Assembly: GCF_002086125.1 (NCBI RefSeq)
Contig: NZ_MVHG01000003.1
Location: 62,001-126,000 of the forward strand
From: Mycobacterium arosiense ATCC BAA-1401 = DSM 45069
GTDB taxonomy: Bacteria > Actinomycetota > Actinomycetes > Mycobacteriales > Mycobacteriaceae
DNA: 64,000 nucleotides
Direction: 5' to 3'
Shown here: positions 9,900 to 19,258 of the stretch, piece after piece
How the letters are laid out: each line of letters begins with the position of its first letter
How positions within the stretch are numbered: the first letter of the stretch is position 1
Program-made: the position numbers and the translations under genes
Notes under the pieces: model-generated
What the model was told of the DNA's origin: nothing
Seen by the model: the letters and a program-made list of their open reading frames with translations, nothing else
The model's database searches: none

Positions 9900-11939
9900 C
9901 TACATCGGTGCGTTGGCGGGCTGGAACATCCCGGATCCGTCGGCTTCCTCCTCGGCGCGGATGACGTGCACCACCGCGTTGATCAGCGCCAGGTGGGTGA
10001 AGGCCTGCGGGAAGTTGCCCAGCTGCCGGCCGGTGCGCGGCTCGATCTCCTCGGCGTAGAGATGCAGCGGGCTGGCGTAGGACAGCAGCCGCTCACACAA
10101 ACGCTTGGCGCGCCGCACCTCGCCGATCTCGACGAGCGCCGACACCAGCCAGAACGAGCAGATCGTGAAGGTGCCCTCCTCGCCGGACAGCCCGTCGTCG
10201 GTTTCGTCGACCCGGTAGCGCAGCACCAGGCCCTCCTGGGTGAGTTCGTCGGCGATCGCCAACACGGTGTTGCGCACCCGCGGGTCGTCGGGCGGCAGGA
10301 ACCGCGTCAGCACCACCAACAGCAGCGAGGCGTCTAGCGCGTCGCTGCCATAGCGTTGGGTGAACACCCCGCGGGAATCCACGCCATGCGCCAGGATGTC
10401 GTCTTTGATCTCCTGGGCGATCGCGCGCCACTGCTGGGCATAGCTCTTCTCGCCCTGCCGCGCGGCCAGCTTGGCGCCGCGGTCGAGCGCCACCCAGCAC
10501 ATCACCTTCGACGACGTGAAGTGCTGCGGATCCCCGCGCACCTCCCAGATCCCGCGGTCGGGCTCGCGCCAGTGCTTTATCGCCTCCTCCACCTGCTTCT
10601 TCAGCACCGGCCACAGCGTCTCGGGGACCTGCTCGCGCGACTTGGCGTGCAGGTAGAAGGAGTCCAGGATGGAGCCCCAGATGTCGTGCTGGACCTGGTC
10701 GAAGGCGCCGTTGCCGATGCGCACCGGCCGGGCGTGGTCGTAGCCGGACAGGTGATGCAGTTCCTCTTCGGCCAGGCTGCGCTCGCCGCCCACGCCGTAC
10801 ATGACCTGCAGCGGGTGCCGCTCGTTGTTGTTCGCGCCGGAGACGTCGGCGATGAAGGCGAAGAAGTCGTCGGCCTCGCGATCCAGTCCGAGCGTGTACA
10901 GGCCCCACAGCGCGAAAGTGGAGTCGCGCACCCAGGCGTAGCGGTAATCCCAGTTGCGTTCGCCCTGCGGCGTTTCCGGCAGCGACGTCGTGCTGGCCGC
11001 CAGCAGCGCACCGGTGGGTGAGTAGGTCAACCCCTTCAGGGTCAGCGCGCTGCGCTGCAGGTACGCCCGCCACGGGTGGTCGGGGAAGTTGCCGATGTTG
11101 ATCCACTGCCGCCAGCACTCGGTGGTCTGCCACATCTTGTCGGCGGCCTCTTGGTAGGTCTGCGGTGCCGGGTGCTTGGTCCAGCTCAGGGCGACGAAAA
11201 CGTCGTCGCCCTCTTTCATCCGGGTGCGTGCGCGCGCCTCGCGGCCTTCCAACCCGATCCGCAGGTTGGAGGTCAGCCGCATGGTCGGGTGGGCGTCGGG
11301 ATCCTTGGTGGCACGCGCGACGGCCTCGCCGTACGCGTTGGCGGAGTACTCCCAGGTGGCGCCGACGCGGTGGTAGTCGAACGCCGGTTCGCAGCTCATC
11401 ATCAGTTCGACGGTGCCGCTGACGCAGCGCACGGTGCGCAGCAGGATGTGCTCGGCGTCCCAGTCCATCGGGGTGCGGCGGTGCGTGCGCGATCGCCGCT
11501 CCAGGTCGTGCCAGGGACCCATGACCAGCGCGTCGCGCACAATCAGCCACCCGGTGTGGGTCTGCCAGGTGGTTTCCATGATCAGGCTGCCGGGCAGGTA
11601 CCGGCGGGCCGAGGGCACCGAGACGCCATAGGGGCCCAACCGGAAATGACCGGCGCTGCGGTCCAGGATCGCGCCGAACACGCTGGGGGAATCCGGGCGG
11701 GGCACGCAGAGCCATTCGACCGATCCGGCGGGGGAGATCAGGCAGGTGGTTTCCCAGTCCGAGAGGAACGCATAGTCGGCGATCGGCGGGAACGGGTTCC
11801 GCAGCGCTGCGCTGGGAGCGAGCGGTCCGGGCGTGCGCAGGTCGATGGACGACGACATCGACGCGGCCGAGGCGGCGTGAAACTCTTCCTCGGCCAGGGC
11901 GTCGGCCGGTTGGTCTTCGGGCTGGGCATGCAAAACCAT
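9900..11939 (-). CDS. Glycoside hydrolase family 15 trehalase (Rv2402-like)
   Basis: About 679 aa from ATG 11939. A TTG at 11975 or a later ATG near 11860 (MSSSIDLRT) are alternative starts, and the M. tuberculosis protein is shorter. The N-terminal region (PIADYAFLSDWETTCLISPAGSVEWLCVPRPDSPSVFGAILD) and the (alpha/alpha)6 catalytic region (ERNWDYRYAWVRDSTFALWGLYTLG; later GTFTICSFWLVSALVEIG) are typical of GH15 glucoamylase/trehalase. Mycobacterial members hydrolyse trehalose to glucose. It converges with the lppR-like pair. Confidence 0.9.
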   Translation of the reverse strand: MVLHAQPEDQPADALAEEEFHAASAASMSSSIDLRTPGPLAPSAALRNPFPPIADYAFLSDWETTCLISPAGSVEWLCVPRPDSPSVFGAILDRSAGHFRLGPYGVSVPSARRYLPGSLIMETTWQTHTGWLIVRDALVMGPWHDLERRSRTHRRTPMDWDAEHILLRTVRCVSGTVELMMSCEPAFDYHRVGATWEYSANAYGEAVARATKDPDAHPTMRLTSNLRIGLEGREARARTRMKEGDDVFVALSWTKHPAPQTYQEAADKMWQTTECWRQWINIGNFPDHPWRAYLQRSALTLKGLTYSPTGALLAASTTSLPETPQGERNWDYRYAWVRDSTFALWGLYTLGLDREADDFFAFIADVSGANNNERHPLQVMYGVGGERSLAEEELHHLSGYDHARPVRIGNGAFDQVQHDIWGSILDSFYLHAKSREQVPETLWPVLKKQVEEAIKHWREPDRGIWEVRGDPQHFTSSKVMCWVALDRGAKLAARQGEKSYAQQWRAIAQEIKDDILAHGVDSRGVFTQRYGSDALDASLLLVVLTRFLPPDDPRVRNTVLAIADELTQEGLVLRYRVDETDDGLSGEEGTFTICSFWLVSALVEIGEVRRAKRLCERLLSYASPLHLYAEEIEPRTGRQLGNFPQAFTHLALINAVVHVIRAEEEADGSGMFQPANAPM

Positions 11940-12075
11940 CTGGACATCATCGCTGCTCAGTTGTCCCGCGTCCAACCTTCGCCGCGGCGGCGTGCCGCGC
12001 CGCTATTCGCCGAATGGCCAATGCCGGCGCGTGTTCCCCGCGTGCCGATGGTCTTCGGCGGCCGGGCCGAATAGG

Positions 12076-12276
12076 GTGAACCTGGTGAACGCGTTCCTCA
12101 ATTGGTGGGACGGCAACGAGCTGTGGCTTTCGGGGCTGCCTTTCGTGCTGCAGGCCCTGGTGGTGATGCCCGCCGTGCTGGTGGTGGCCTCCGCCACGGC
12201 GGCCCTGCTGGATGGCGTGCTCGGCAAGGGTATCGAGCTGATGCGCCGTGCCCGTCACGACGGAACCCCCGGGTAG
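12076..12276 (+). CDS. Small conserved membrane protein (Rv2401A-like)
   Basis: 66 aa from GTG 12076 (a second GTG at 12085 is possible): VNLVNAFLNWWDGNELWL, then one long hydrophobic stretch (LPFVLQALVVMPAVLVVASATAALL), then a basic tail. It probably spans the membrane once or twice. The position between trehalase and subI matches a small annotated membrane gene in M. tuberculosis. No function is known. Confidence 0.7.
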   Translation: MNLVNAFLNWWDGNELWLSGLPFVLQALVVMPAVLVVASATAALLDGVLGKGIELMRRARHDGTPG

Positions 12277-12279
12277 CCC

Positions 12280-12369
12280 ATGCCCCGGTCGCACGTGACC
12301 CTGATTCTGGTCATCCTGGTGGCGTTGGTGGTCGTCACCTGGCTGGTGACCCATGCGATGCACCGCTAA
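12280..12369 (+). CDS. Candidate 29-aa single-pass membrane microprotein
   Basis: ATG 12280 to TAA 12369, starting 3 nt after the stop of the 66-aa membrane gene. The product begins MPRSHVTLILVILVALVVV, continues TWLV and ends THAMHR: one clean transmembrane helix with basic ends. Its tight coupling and membrane character support a real gene, but such a short ORF could be chance. Confidence 0.5.
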   Translation: MPRSHVTLILVILVALVVVTWLVTHAMHR

Positions 12370-12424
12370 CGACCATGGGCCGTCTGCACAGCCACGCCGC
12401 GGTGGCGGCAACGTCAATTCCTGT

Positions 12425-12440
12425 TAGGCTTCCCGCCATG
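12425..12440 (+). promoter_or_regulatory. Putative leaderless promoter for the Cys leader ORF / subI operon
   Basis: A TAGGCT -10 hexamer (TANNNT type) at 12425-12430 is followed by seven bases and then the ATG at 12438. This is the spacing expected when transcription starts at the A of the start codon, so the leader ORF would be translated from a leaderless mRNA. Confidence 0.6.
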
Positions 12441-12494
12441 CGCGTGGCGATGAGCACCTCGGAGTGCTATGCCTTCGTGCACTGTTGTCGCTGA
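12438..12494 (+). CDS. Cysteine-rich leader peptide upstream of subI-cysTWA
   Basis: 18 codons plus TGA encode MRVAMSTSECYAFVHCCR, with Cys at positions 10, 16 and 17, the last two consecutive and next to the stop. It ends 113 nt before subI. Leaderless polycysteine short ORFs acting as cysteine-responsive attenuators of sulfur operons are described in mycobacteria, and composition, position and promoter spacing all fit. The inferred role is that ribosomes stall at the Cys codons when cysteinyl-tRNA is short and expose downstream subI expression. No separate protein function is expected. Confidence 0.75.
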   Translation: MRVAMSTSECYAFVHCCR

Positions 12495-12607
12495 CTCCCA
12501 TGCCCGTATGCGGTCTGGTCCGGAGTTTTCGATTCTCCTGAAGTGCTAGGTGCCTTTCCGCAGAAACGGGGCCCGACTCCCAATAAATCTCGCCCGGAAG
12601 GCCCTCA

Positions 12608-13639
12608 ATGGACACCAGGACCGCATTGCGCTGGCGGCCCGTCCTCGCCCTGGCCCTGATCGCCGGTCTCATCGCCGGTTGCCACGGCGGTGCCAGCGAT
12701 GCCGTCGGCGGCGGTGGCCTGGCCAACACGCGCACCAGCATCACCCTGGTCGCCTACTCGGTGCCAGAACCCGGTTGGAGCAAAATAATTCCGGCGTTCA
12801 ACGCCTCCGACGAGGGCAAGGGCGTGCAGGTGGTCACCTCCTACGGGGCCTCCGGTGACCAATCCCGTGGCGTCGTCGACGGCAAGCCGGCCGACGTCGT
12901 GAACTTCTCCGTCGAGCCCGACATCGCTCGACTGGTCAAGGCCGGCAAGGTCTCCAAGGACTGGAATACCGACGCCACCAAGGGAATTCCGTTCGGTTCG
13001 GTCGTGACGCTGGTGGTGCGCAAGGGCAATCCGAAGCACATCAAGGATTGGGATGACCTGCTGCGGCCCGGGGTAGAGGTCATCACACCCAGTCCGCTGA
13101 GTTCCGGATCTGCCAAGTGGAACCTGCTCGCGCCGTACGCCGTCAAGAGCGAAGGCGGCGCCCACCGCGACGCCGGGGTGGATTTCATCAAGAAGATGGT
13201 CACCGAACACGTGAAGCTGCGCCCCGGATCGGGGCGGGAAGCCACCGACGTCTTCGTCCAGGGCAGCGGTGACGTGTTGATCAGCTACGAGAACGAGGCC
13301 ATCGCCACCGAACGGGCCGGAAAGCCGGTCGAACACGTCAACTTGGCGCAGACCTTCAGAATCGACAATCCGGTGGCGGTGGTCAACACCAGCCCCCATC
13401 TGGACGCCGCCGTCGCCTTCAAGAACTTCCAATACACGGCAGCGGCCCAAAAGGTCTGGGCGCAAGCCGGTTTCCGCCCGGTCGATCCGGCCGTGGCCGC
13501 CGAGTTCCGTGACCAGTACCCGGTGCCGGCGAAACTGTGGACGATCGCCGACCTGGGTGGCTGGGCCACGGCGGATCCGCAATTGTTCGACAAGAACTCC
13601 GGCAGCATCACGAAGATCTACACGAAGGCCACCGGATGA
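12608..13639 (+). CDS. subI: Sulfate-binding lipoprotein SubI
   Basis: 343 aa periplasmic-type solute-binding protein of the sulfate ABC transporter. The signal peptide ends in the lipobox LIAGC (Cys about residue 24). The mature part shows the sulfate-binding family features: SYGASGDQSRGVVDGKPADVV, TPSPLSSGSAKWNLLAPYA and DVLISYENEAIA. A GGAAGG ribosome site lies six bases before the ATG. The stop overlaps cysT by 4 nt. The operon is preceded by the cysteine-rich leader ORF. Confidence 0.95.
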   Translation: MDTRTALRWRPVLALALIAGLIAGCHGGASDAVGGGGLANTRTSITLVAYSVPEPGWSKIIPAFNASDEGKGVQVVTSYGASGDQSRGVVDGKPADVVNFSVEPDIARLVKAGKVSKDWNTDATKGIPFGSVVTLVVRKGNPKHIKDWDDLLRPGVEVITPSPLSSGSAKWNLLAPYAVKSEGGAHRDAGVDFIKKMVTEHVKLRPGSGREATDVFVQGSGDVLISYENEAIATERAGKPVEHVNLAQTFRIDNPVAVVNTSPHLDAAVAFKNFQYTAAAQKVWAQAGFRPVDPAVAAEFRDQYPVPAKLWTIADLGGWATADPQLFDKNSGSITKIYTKATG

Positions 13640-14508
13640 CCGCCATCACGCCGGACCCGTCGGCCATCCGCCCCGAGCTCGGCGGCCACGCGCCGCCCGG
13701 CCCGCTACCCGGGCGTGGCCGCGGCACCACCGCCCTTCGAGTCGGCGTGGCCACCGTGTGGCTCTCGGTGATCGTGTTGCTGCCGCTGGCGGCGATCGCG
13801 TGGCAAGCCGCGGGTGGCGGCTGGCACGCGTTCTGGCTCGCGGTCTCCTCGAACGCCGCGCTGGAGTCATTTCGGGTGACCCTGACGATCTCGGCCGGGG
13901 TCACGGTGCTCAATCTGGTCTTCGGCATGGTGATCGCGTGGGTGTTGGTGCGGGATGATTTTTGGGGCAAGCGCCTTATCGACGCGGTCATCGATCTGCC
14001 CTTCGCGCTGCCGACCATCGTCGCCAGCCTGGTGATGCTGGCGTTGTACGGCAACCACAGCCCCGTCGGGCTGCATCTGCAGCACACGTCGTGGGGTGTG
14101 GCGGTGGCCCTGGCCTTCGTCACGCTGCCGTTCGTGGTGCGCGCTGTGCAGCCGGTGTTGTTGGAACTGGATCGCGAAACCGAGGAGGCGGCGGCCTCAC
14201 TGGGTGCCAACGGGCCGAAGATCTTCACCTCGGTGGTGCTGCCGTCGCTGCTGCCCGCGCTGTTGTCCGGCGCCGGCCTGGCCTTCTCCCGAGCGATCGG
14301 CGAGTTCGGTTCGGTGGTGCTCATCGGTGGTGCGGTGCCGGGCAAGACCGAAGTGTCCTCTCAATGGATTCGCACCTTGATCGAGAACGACGATCGGACC
14401 GGTGCCGCCGCGATATCGATTGTGCTGTTGGGCGTTTCGTTTGTCGTTCTGCTCATCCTGCGCGTCGTGGGCGGGCGCGCGGCCAAGCGCGAGGAGCTGT
14501 CCGCATGA
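13636..14508 (+). CDS. cysT: Sulfate ABC transporter permease CysT
   Basis: 290 aa inner-membrane permease with about six transmembrane helices. The conserved cytoplasmic loop that contacts the ATPase reads [30 protein letters not shown]. The ATG overlaps the subI stop (ATGA), and the end overlaps the start of cysW in the same way. The N-terminal 30 residues are Pro/Gly-rich and cytoplasmic. It works with CysW and CysA1 in ATP-driven sulfate (and probably thiosulfate) import. Confidence 0.95.
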   Translation: MTAITPDPSAIRPELGGHAPPGPLPGRGRGTTALRVGVATVWLSVIVLLPLAAIAWQAAGGGWHAFWLAVSSNAALESFRVTLTISAGVTVLNLVFGMVIAWVLVRDDFWGKRLIDAVIDLPFALPTIVASLVMLALYGNHSPVGLHLQHTSWGVAVALAFVTLPFVVRAVQPVLLELDRETEEAAASLGANGPKIFTSVVLPSLLPALLSGAGLAFSRAIGEFGSVVLIGGAVPGKTEVSSQWIRTLIENDDRTGAAAISIVLLGVSFVVLLILRVVGGRAAKREELSA

Positions 14509-15323
14509 CATCGTCTGCGCGGGTGCGCTATTCGTTGCGATTCGTCGCGCTCGCCTACATCTTCGTCTTGCTGGTCATACCGGTGGCGTTGATCCTGTGG
14601 CGAACGTTCCAACCCGGGTTGGACCAGTTCTACGCCTGGGTCAGCACACCCGCGGCGATATCGGCGCTGAATCTGACGCTACTGGTGGTGGCCATCGTTG
14701 TGCCCCTCAACGTCATCTTCGGTATCCCCACCGCATTGGTGCTGGCCCGCAACAGGTTTCGTGGCAAGGGCGTGCTGCAGGCGGTCATCGATCTGCCGTT
14801 CGCGGTCTCGCCCGTCATAGTGGGTGTCGCGCTGATCGTATTGTGGGGCTCGGCCGGCGCGCTCGGATTCGTGGAACAAGACCTCGGGTTCAAGATCATC
14901 TTCGGCCTGCCGGGCATCGTGTTGGCCAGCATCTTCGTCACGCTGCCATTCGTGGTGCGCGAAGTGGAGCCGGTGCTGCACGAGCTGGGAACCGACCAGG
15001 AGGAGGCGGCGGCCACCTTGGGTTCGGGGTGGTGGCAAACCTTTTGGCGGATCACGCTGCCGTCTATCCGGTGGGGTCTGACCTACGGCATCGTGTTGAC
15101 CATCGCACGTACCCTGGGGGAGTACGGTGCCGTGCTGATGGTGTCGTCCAACCTGCCGGGGAAGTCGCAGACACTGACGTTGCTGGTTTCCGACCGGTAC
15201 AACCGCGGTGCGGAATACGGCGCCTACGCGCTGTCCACACTGCTGATGGGGGTTGCCGTGCTGGTGCTGGTTTTCCAGGTGGTGTTGGACGCGCGCCGCG
15301 CACGAGCGGCCAGGCAGGCCTGA
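14505..15323 (+). CDS. cysW: Sulfate ABC transporter permease CysW
   Basis: 272 aa second permease subunit, about six transmembrane helices, with the EAA loop [22 protein letters not shown]. The start ATG overlaps the cysT stop by 4 nt. It is homologous along its length to CysT, as expected for a heterodimeric pair. A weak ribosome site (GACGAGGAG) after its stop serves cysA1. Confidence 0.95.
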   Translation: MTSSARVRYSLRFVALAYIFVLLVIPVALILWRTFQPGLDQFYAWVSTPAAISALNLTLLVVAIVVPLNVIFGIPTALVLARNRFRGKGVLQAVIDLPFAVSPVIVGVALIVLWGSAGALGFVEQDLGFKIIFGLPGIVLASIFVTLPFVVREVEPVLHELGTDQEEAAATLGSGWWQTFWRITLPSIRWGLTYGIVLTIARTLGEYGAVLMVSSNLPGKSQTLTLLVSDRYNRGAEYGAYALSTLLMGVAVLVLVFQVVLDARRARAARQA

Positions 15324-15331
15324 CGAGGAGA

Positions 15332-16420
15332 ATGACCGTGACTCAAGCCAACAACCCGGACGACCTCGCCATCATCGTGCGCGACGCCAACAAGCGTTAT
15401 GGCGATTTCGTCGCGCTGGACCATGTGGATTTCGTCGTGCCCACCGGCTCGCTGACCGCGTTGTTGGGCCCCAGCGGCTCGGGCAAGTCGACCCTGCTGC
15501 GCACCATCGCCGGCCTCGACCAACCCGATACCGGAACGGTGACCATCTACGGTCGTGACGTGACGCGGGTGCCGCCGCAGCGCCGCGGCATCGGGTTCGT
15601 GTTCCAGCACTACGCGGCGTTCAAACACTTGACGGTCCGCGACAACGTGGCCTACGGGCTCAAGGTCCGCAAGCGACCCAAAGCCGAAATCAAAGCCAAA
15701 GTCGACAACCTGCTGGAAGTGGTGGGGCTCAGCGGGTTTCAGGCCCGCTACCCCAACCAGCTGTCCGGCGGTCAGCGGCAGCGCATGGCGCTGGCCCGGG
15801 CGCTGGCCGTCGACCCGCAGGTGCTGCTGCTCGACGAGCCGTTCGGCGCCCTGGACGCCAAGGTGCGCGAGGACCTGCGGGCGTGGCTGCGGCGCCTGCA
15901 CGACGAGGTGCACGTGACCACGGTGCTGGTCACCCACGACCAGGCTGAGGCGCTGGATGTCGCCGACCGGATCGCGGTGCTGAACAAGGGCCGCGTCGAG
16001 CAGGTCGGATCCCCGACCGACGTCTACGACACGCCGGCGAACGCGTTCGTGATGTCGTTCCTCGGTGCGGTGTCCACCCTCAACGGCACTCTGGTGCGCC
16101 CGCACGACATCCGGGTGGGCCGCAACCCCGAGATGTCGATCGCCGGCGGTGACGGCACGGCCGAGTCCGTCGGGGTGGTGCGTGCCGTCGTCGACCGGGT
16201 GGTGACGCTGGGCTTCGAGGTGCGGGTCGAATTGACCAGCGCGGCCACCGGTGGATTATTCACCGCCCAGATCACCCGCGGCGACGCCGAGGCCCTGGCC
16301 CTGCGCGAGGGCGACACCGTCTACGTGCGTGCCACCCGGGTTCCACCGATCGCCTTGGCGGCCAACGCAAGTCGCGCGAACGCGGCCGATGAGAACGAGA
16401 GCACGCTGACGTCGGCGTAA
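15332..16420 (+). CDS. cysA: Sulfate ABC transporter ATP-binding protein CysA1
   Basis: 362 aa ATPase. Walker [11 protein letters not shown]-loop [14 protein letters not shown], signature LSGGQRQR, Walker B VLLLDEP and the switch His in [13 protein letters not shown] are all intact. A C-terminal TOBE-like regulatory region follows. The start is ATG 15332, just after GAGGAGA. It ends 33 nt from the convergent cysH stop. In M. tuberculosis other genes lie between cysA1 and cysH; here they are absent. Confidence 0.95.
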   Translation: MTVTQANNPDDLAIIVRDANKRYGDFVALDHVDFVVPTGSLTALLGPSGSGKSTLLRTIAGLDQPDTGTVTIYGRDVTRVPPQRRGIGFVFQHYAAFKHLTVRDNVAYGLKVRKRPKAEIKAKVDNLLEVVGLSGFQARYPNQLSGGQRQRMALARALAVDPQVLLLDEPFGALDAKVREDLRAWLRRLHDEVHVTTVLVTHDQAEALDVADRIAVLNKGRVEQVGSPTDVYDTPANAFVMSFLGAVSTLNGTLVRPHDIRVGRNPEMSIAGGDGTAESVGVVRAVVDRVVTLGFEVRVELTSAATGGLFTAQITRGDAEALALREGDTVYVRATRVPPIALAANASRANAADENESTLTSA

Positions 16421-16453
16421 CCGCCGGATTCGTCGTCGCTTGGACCGCTGCCG

Positions 16454-17197
16454 CTACGACGCGTGCAAACCGCATTCGGTCTTGGCCCGGCCCTGCCAGC
16501 GCCCGCTGCGCGGGTCTGCGCCGGCCAGCGGCTTGGCAGTGCAGGGCTGGCAGCCGATTGACGAATAGCCATCGTAGATAAGCGGATTGACCAGCACGCT
16601 GTGCTCGTCGATGTAATTCTGCACGTCCTCATCGGACCAGGTCGCCATCGGGTTGACCTTGACGAGCTTAAAGCCCTCGTCGAAGCCGACCACCGGCGCG
16701 TTGGCCCGCGTCGCGGTCTCCGACCGGCGCAGCCCGGTCACCCACGCTGAGTATCCGCGCAGCGTCTTGCCCAGCGGCGCGACCTTGCGCAACCGGCAGC
16801 ACTCGCCGGGATCGCGGGCGAACAGGTCCTTGCCCAGCAGCCTGTCCTGCTCGGCGACGCTGTGCTCCGGGGTGACGTTGAGCACCCGGATGTCGTACAC
16901 GGACTCGATAGCGTCCCGGGTACCGATGGTTTCCACGAAGTGATAACCGGTGTCCAAGAACACTACCGGCACGCCCGGGCGCACCTTTGAGGCCAGATCG
17001 ATCAACACGGCCTCCTGCATGCTGGACGCCACCACGTAATTGCAGGTGGCCCAGCCGCGGGGCCCGTTGATACCGCCGAATGTTTCGTCAGTCCAACGCA
17101 ACACGTCGGCGGCGCTGGCGCCCTCCAGTTCGGCCGCGCCGCGGGCGGCAAGCTCCCGCAATTCGGCTTCTGAAAGTTTGGTTGTGCGTTCGCTCAT
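16454..17197 (-). CDS. cysH: Adenylyl-sulfate (APS) reductase CysH
   Basis: 247 aa from ATG 17197, which overlaps the nirA stop by 4 nt. It reduces adenylyl sulfate to sulfite. Two Cys-Cys-type motifs, CCRLRKVAPL and GCQPCT, mark the [4Fe-4S] APS reductase rather than the PAPS enzyme. The nucleotide-binding N-ATP-PPase fold is seen in VVASSMQEAVLIDL and VFLDTGYHF. The extra 11 in-frame residues upstream of this ATG are inside nirA and not needed. It works directly before NirA in sulfur assimilation. Confidence 0.95.
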   Translation of the reverse strand: MSERTTKLSEAELRELAARGAAELEGASAADVLRWTDETFGGINGPRGWATCNYVVASSMQEAVLIDLASKVRPGVPVVFLDTGYHFVETIGTRDAIESVYDIRVLNVTPEHSVAEQDRLLGKDLFARDPGECCRLRKVAPLGKTLRGYSAWVTGLRRSETATRANAPVVGFDEGFKLVKVNPMATWSDEDVQNYIDEHSVLVNPLIYDGYSSIGCQPCTAKPLAGADPRSGRWQGRAKTECGLHAS

Positions 17198-18861
17198 CGC
17201 AAATCGTCCTCGTCTGCCCTCATAGCCCACTGTGCGAAACGTTCACCCTCGCCGCGATATTTCAGGAAGTTACGTGTGACCCGCTCGATATAGTCGCCGA
17301 GCTCGTCACTGGTGACCTTGTGCTGGCGCAATTTTCGGCCGAATCCGCTGTCCAGGCCCAGGCTGCCGCCGAGATGAACCTGGAATCCCTCGACCGAACC
17401 GCCCTCTCCGTCGTCGACCATCTGGCCCTTGAGCCCGATGTCGGCGACCTGAATGCGGGCGCAGGAATTGGGGCAGCCGTTGATGTTGACGGTGATGGGC
17501 ACGTCGAGCTGCTCGTTGATGTCGGCCAGGCGGCGCTCCAGCTCGGGCACCAAAGACTGCGCCTTGACCCGGGTTTCGGCGAATGACAACTTGCAGTATT
17601 CAATCCCGGTGCAGGCCATCAGATTCCGGCGCCAATGCGACGGCTGCGATTGCAGGCCGAGCGCGTCTAGGCCGGCGACCAGCTCGTCGAGCTTGTCGTC
17701 GGGCACGTCGAGGATGACCAGCTTCTGGTAGGGGGTGAGCCGGATCCGGTCCGAGCCGGCCCGTTCGGCCAGGTCGGCCACCGCGGTGAGGATGGTGCCC
17801 GACACCCGTCCGGCGATGGAGGCGACGCCCACCGCGTTGAGCCCGTTCTTGAGCCGCTGTACCCCGACATGGTCGATCGGATGCTTCAGCGGTTCGGGGG
17901 CGGGGCCGTCGATCAGCGGACGCTTGAGATACTCGGTTTCGAGAACTGCACGGAACTTTTCAATGCCCCAGTCCTTGACCAGAAACTTCAGCCGCGCCTT
18001 GGATCGCAAACGGCGGTAGCCGTAGTCGCGGAAGATCGAGGTCACCGCGTGCCACACCTCGGGCACCTCCTCGAGCGGCACCCAGGCTCCGACGCGCTGG
18101 CCCAGCATCGGGTTGGTCGACAACCCGCCACCGACCCACAGGTCCAGGCCGGGACCGTGCTCGGGGTGGTTGACGCCGATGAAGGCGACGTCGTTGACCT
18201 CGTGCACTACGTCCTGCAGACCCGAGATCGCCGTCTTGTACTTGCGCGGCAGGTCGGCGAAGTCGGGTTGGCCGATGTAGCGGCGCACGATCTCGTCGAT
18301 CGCCCAGGTGGGGTCGAGCACCTCGTCGAGCGATTCACCGGCCAGCGGTGACCCCAGGATCACGCGGGGGCAGTCGCCGCACGCCTCGGCGGTCTGCAGT
18401 CCGACCGCGGCGAGCCGCCGCCAGATCTCGGGGACGTTCTCCACCTCGATCCAGTGGTACTGCACGTTTTCGCGGTCGGTGATGTCGGCGGTGTCGCGGG
18501 CGAATTCCGTGGAGATCTGGCCCACCGTGCGCAGCGCGGCCACCGACAGCGCGCCGCCGTCGCAACGCACCCGCATCATGAAGTATCGGGCTTCCAGCAA
18601 TTCGGCGTTGTCGTCGCCGGTGAACGTGCCGTCGTACCCCTGCTCGCGCTGGGTGTACAGCCCCCACCAGCGGAAACGCCCCCGTAGGTCGCTCTTGTCG
18701 ATGCTGTCGAAGCCGTTGCGGGCATAGACGGTCTCGATGCGCTCCCGAACGTCCAGCGGGGCGCCGGCCTGCTTCATCTCTTCGTTCGGGTTCAGCGGCT
18801 CACGATTTCCCAGTGCCCACTGGCCCTCGTTTCGGGGCTTCGCGGCTCGGGCGGTGGTCAT
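17194..18861 (-). CDS. nirA: Ferredoxin-dependent sulfite reductase NirA (SirA)
   Basis: 555 aa starting MTTARAAKPRNEGQWALGN; the first ATG of the longer open frame lies beyond the ribosome site GGAGAG and is not used. The [4Fe-4S]/siroheme ligands are in MACTGIEYC and NINGCPNSC. The two sulfite/nitrite reductase half-domains are both complete (EACGDCPRVILGSPLAGES; DHVGVQRLKNGLNAVGV). It reduces sulfite to sulfide. It is first in the nirA-cysH operon, preceded by a 117-nt leader region and a cysteine-rich leader ORF. Confidence 0.95.
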   Translation of the reverse strand: MTTARAAKPRNEGQWALGNREPLNPNEEMKQAGAPLDVRERIETVYARNGFDSIDKSDLRGRFRWWGLYTQREQGYDGTFTGDDNAELLEARYFMMRVRCDGGALSVAALRTVGQISTEFARDTADITDRENVQYHWIEVENVPEIWRRLAAVGLQTAEACGDCPRVILGSPLAGESLDEVLDPTWAIDEIVRRYIGQPDFADLPRKYKTAISGLQDVVHEVNDVAFIGVNHPEHGPGLDLWVGGGLSTNPMLGQRVGAWVPLEEVPEVWHAVTSIFRDYGYRRLRSKARLKFLVKDWGIEKFRAVLETEYLKRPLIDGPAPEPLKHPIDHVGVQRLKNGLNAVGVASIAGRVSGTILTAVADLAERAGSDRIRLTPYQKLVILDVPDDKLDELVAGLDALGLQSQPSHWRRNLMACTGIEYCKLSFAETRVKAQSLVPELERRLADINEQLDVPITVNINGCPNSCARIQVADIGLKGQMVDDGEGGSVEGFQVHLGGSLGLDSGFGRKLRQHKVTSDELGDYIERVTRNFLKYRGEGERFAQWAMRADEDDLR

Positions 18862-18977
18862 CGGAAGTTCTCTCCTTTGGAAAAGATCGCCAGCGCGGCC
18901 AGCACAGTTCACCGGCACTTTTGGGCGGCGCGGAAACGTCGGCCAGCTGGAGACGCAGGGGGGCTGGGTCTACCACG

Positions 18978-19070
18978 TCAAGGCAGACAGATACAGCTGC
19001 AAACGCGCTTGAGATCGATGTGCCGTCGCGCCACGAGCACCATGTGCGGGCTGGGCTGGTCAACGGTCAC
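18978..19070 (-). CDS. Cysteine-rich leader peptide upstream of nirA-cysH
   Basis: A short ORF on the minus strand ends ...RVCSCICLP followed by TGA, with three Cys codons within five residues just before the stop. Two starts are possible: ATG 19043 (21 aa) or GTG 19070 (30 aa). The GTG has a CACAAT -10-like hexamer six bases upstream, which fits leaderless initiation. It ends 117 nt before nirA. By analogy with known polycysteine attenuators of mycobacterial sulfur operons, it is inferred to couple nirA-cysH expression to cysteine supply. Confidence 0.7.
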   Translation of the reverse strand: MTVDQPSPHMVLVARRHIDLKRVCSCICLP

Positions 19071-19258
19071 GCCCCCATTGTGCCATGGCTGTCCGACGGC
19101 CATGCGAGCAGGTCAAATCTTGGCTCACGGTGATTAAAATTACCGGCCGACTCTGGGAGGTCGCCCTGGCAAAGCCTTAGAACTTCGTGCGACCGCCGGC
19201 GGTCGGGGGCGGCGAACCGACGGCTCGGGTGCACCGGTTCGGCGTGGGATCATGTGGC

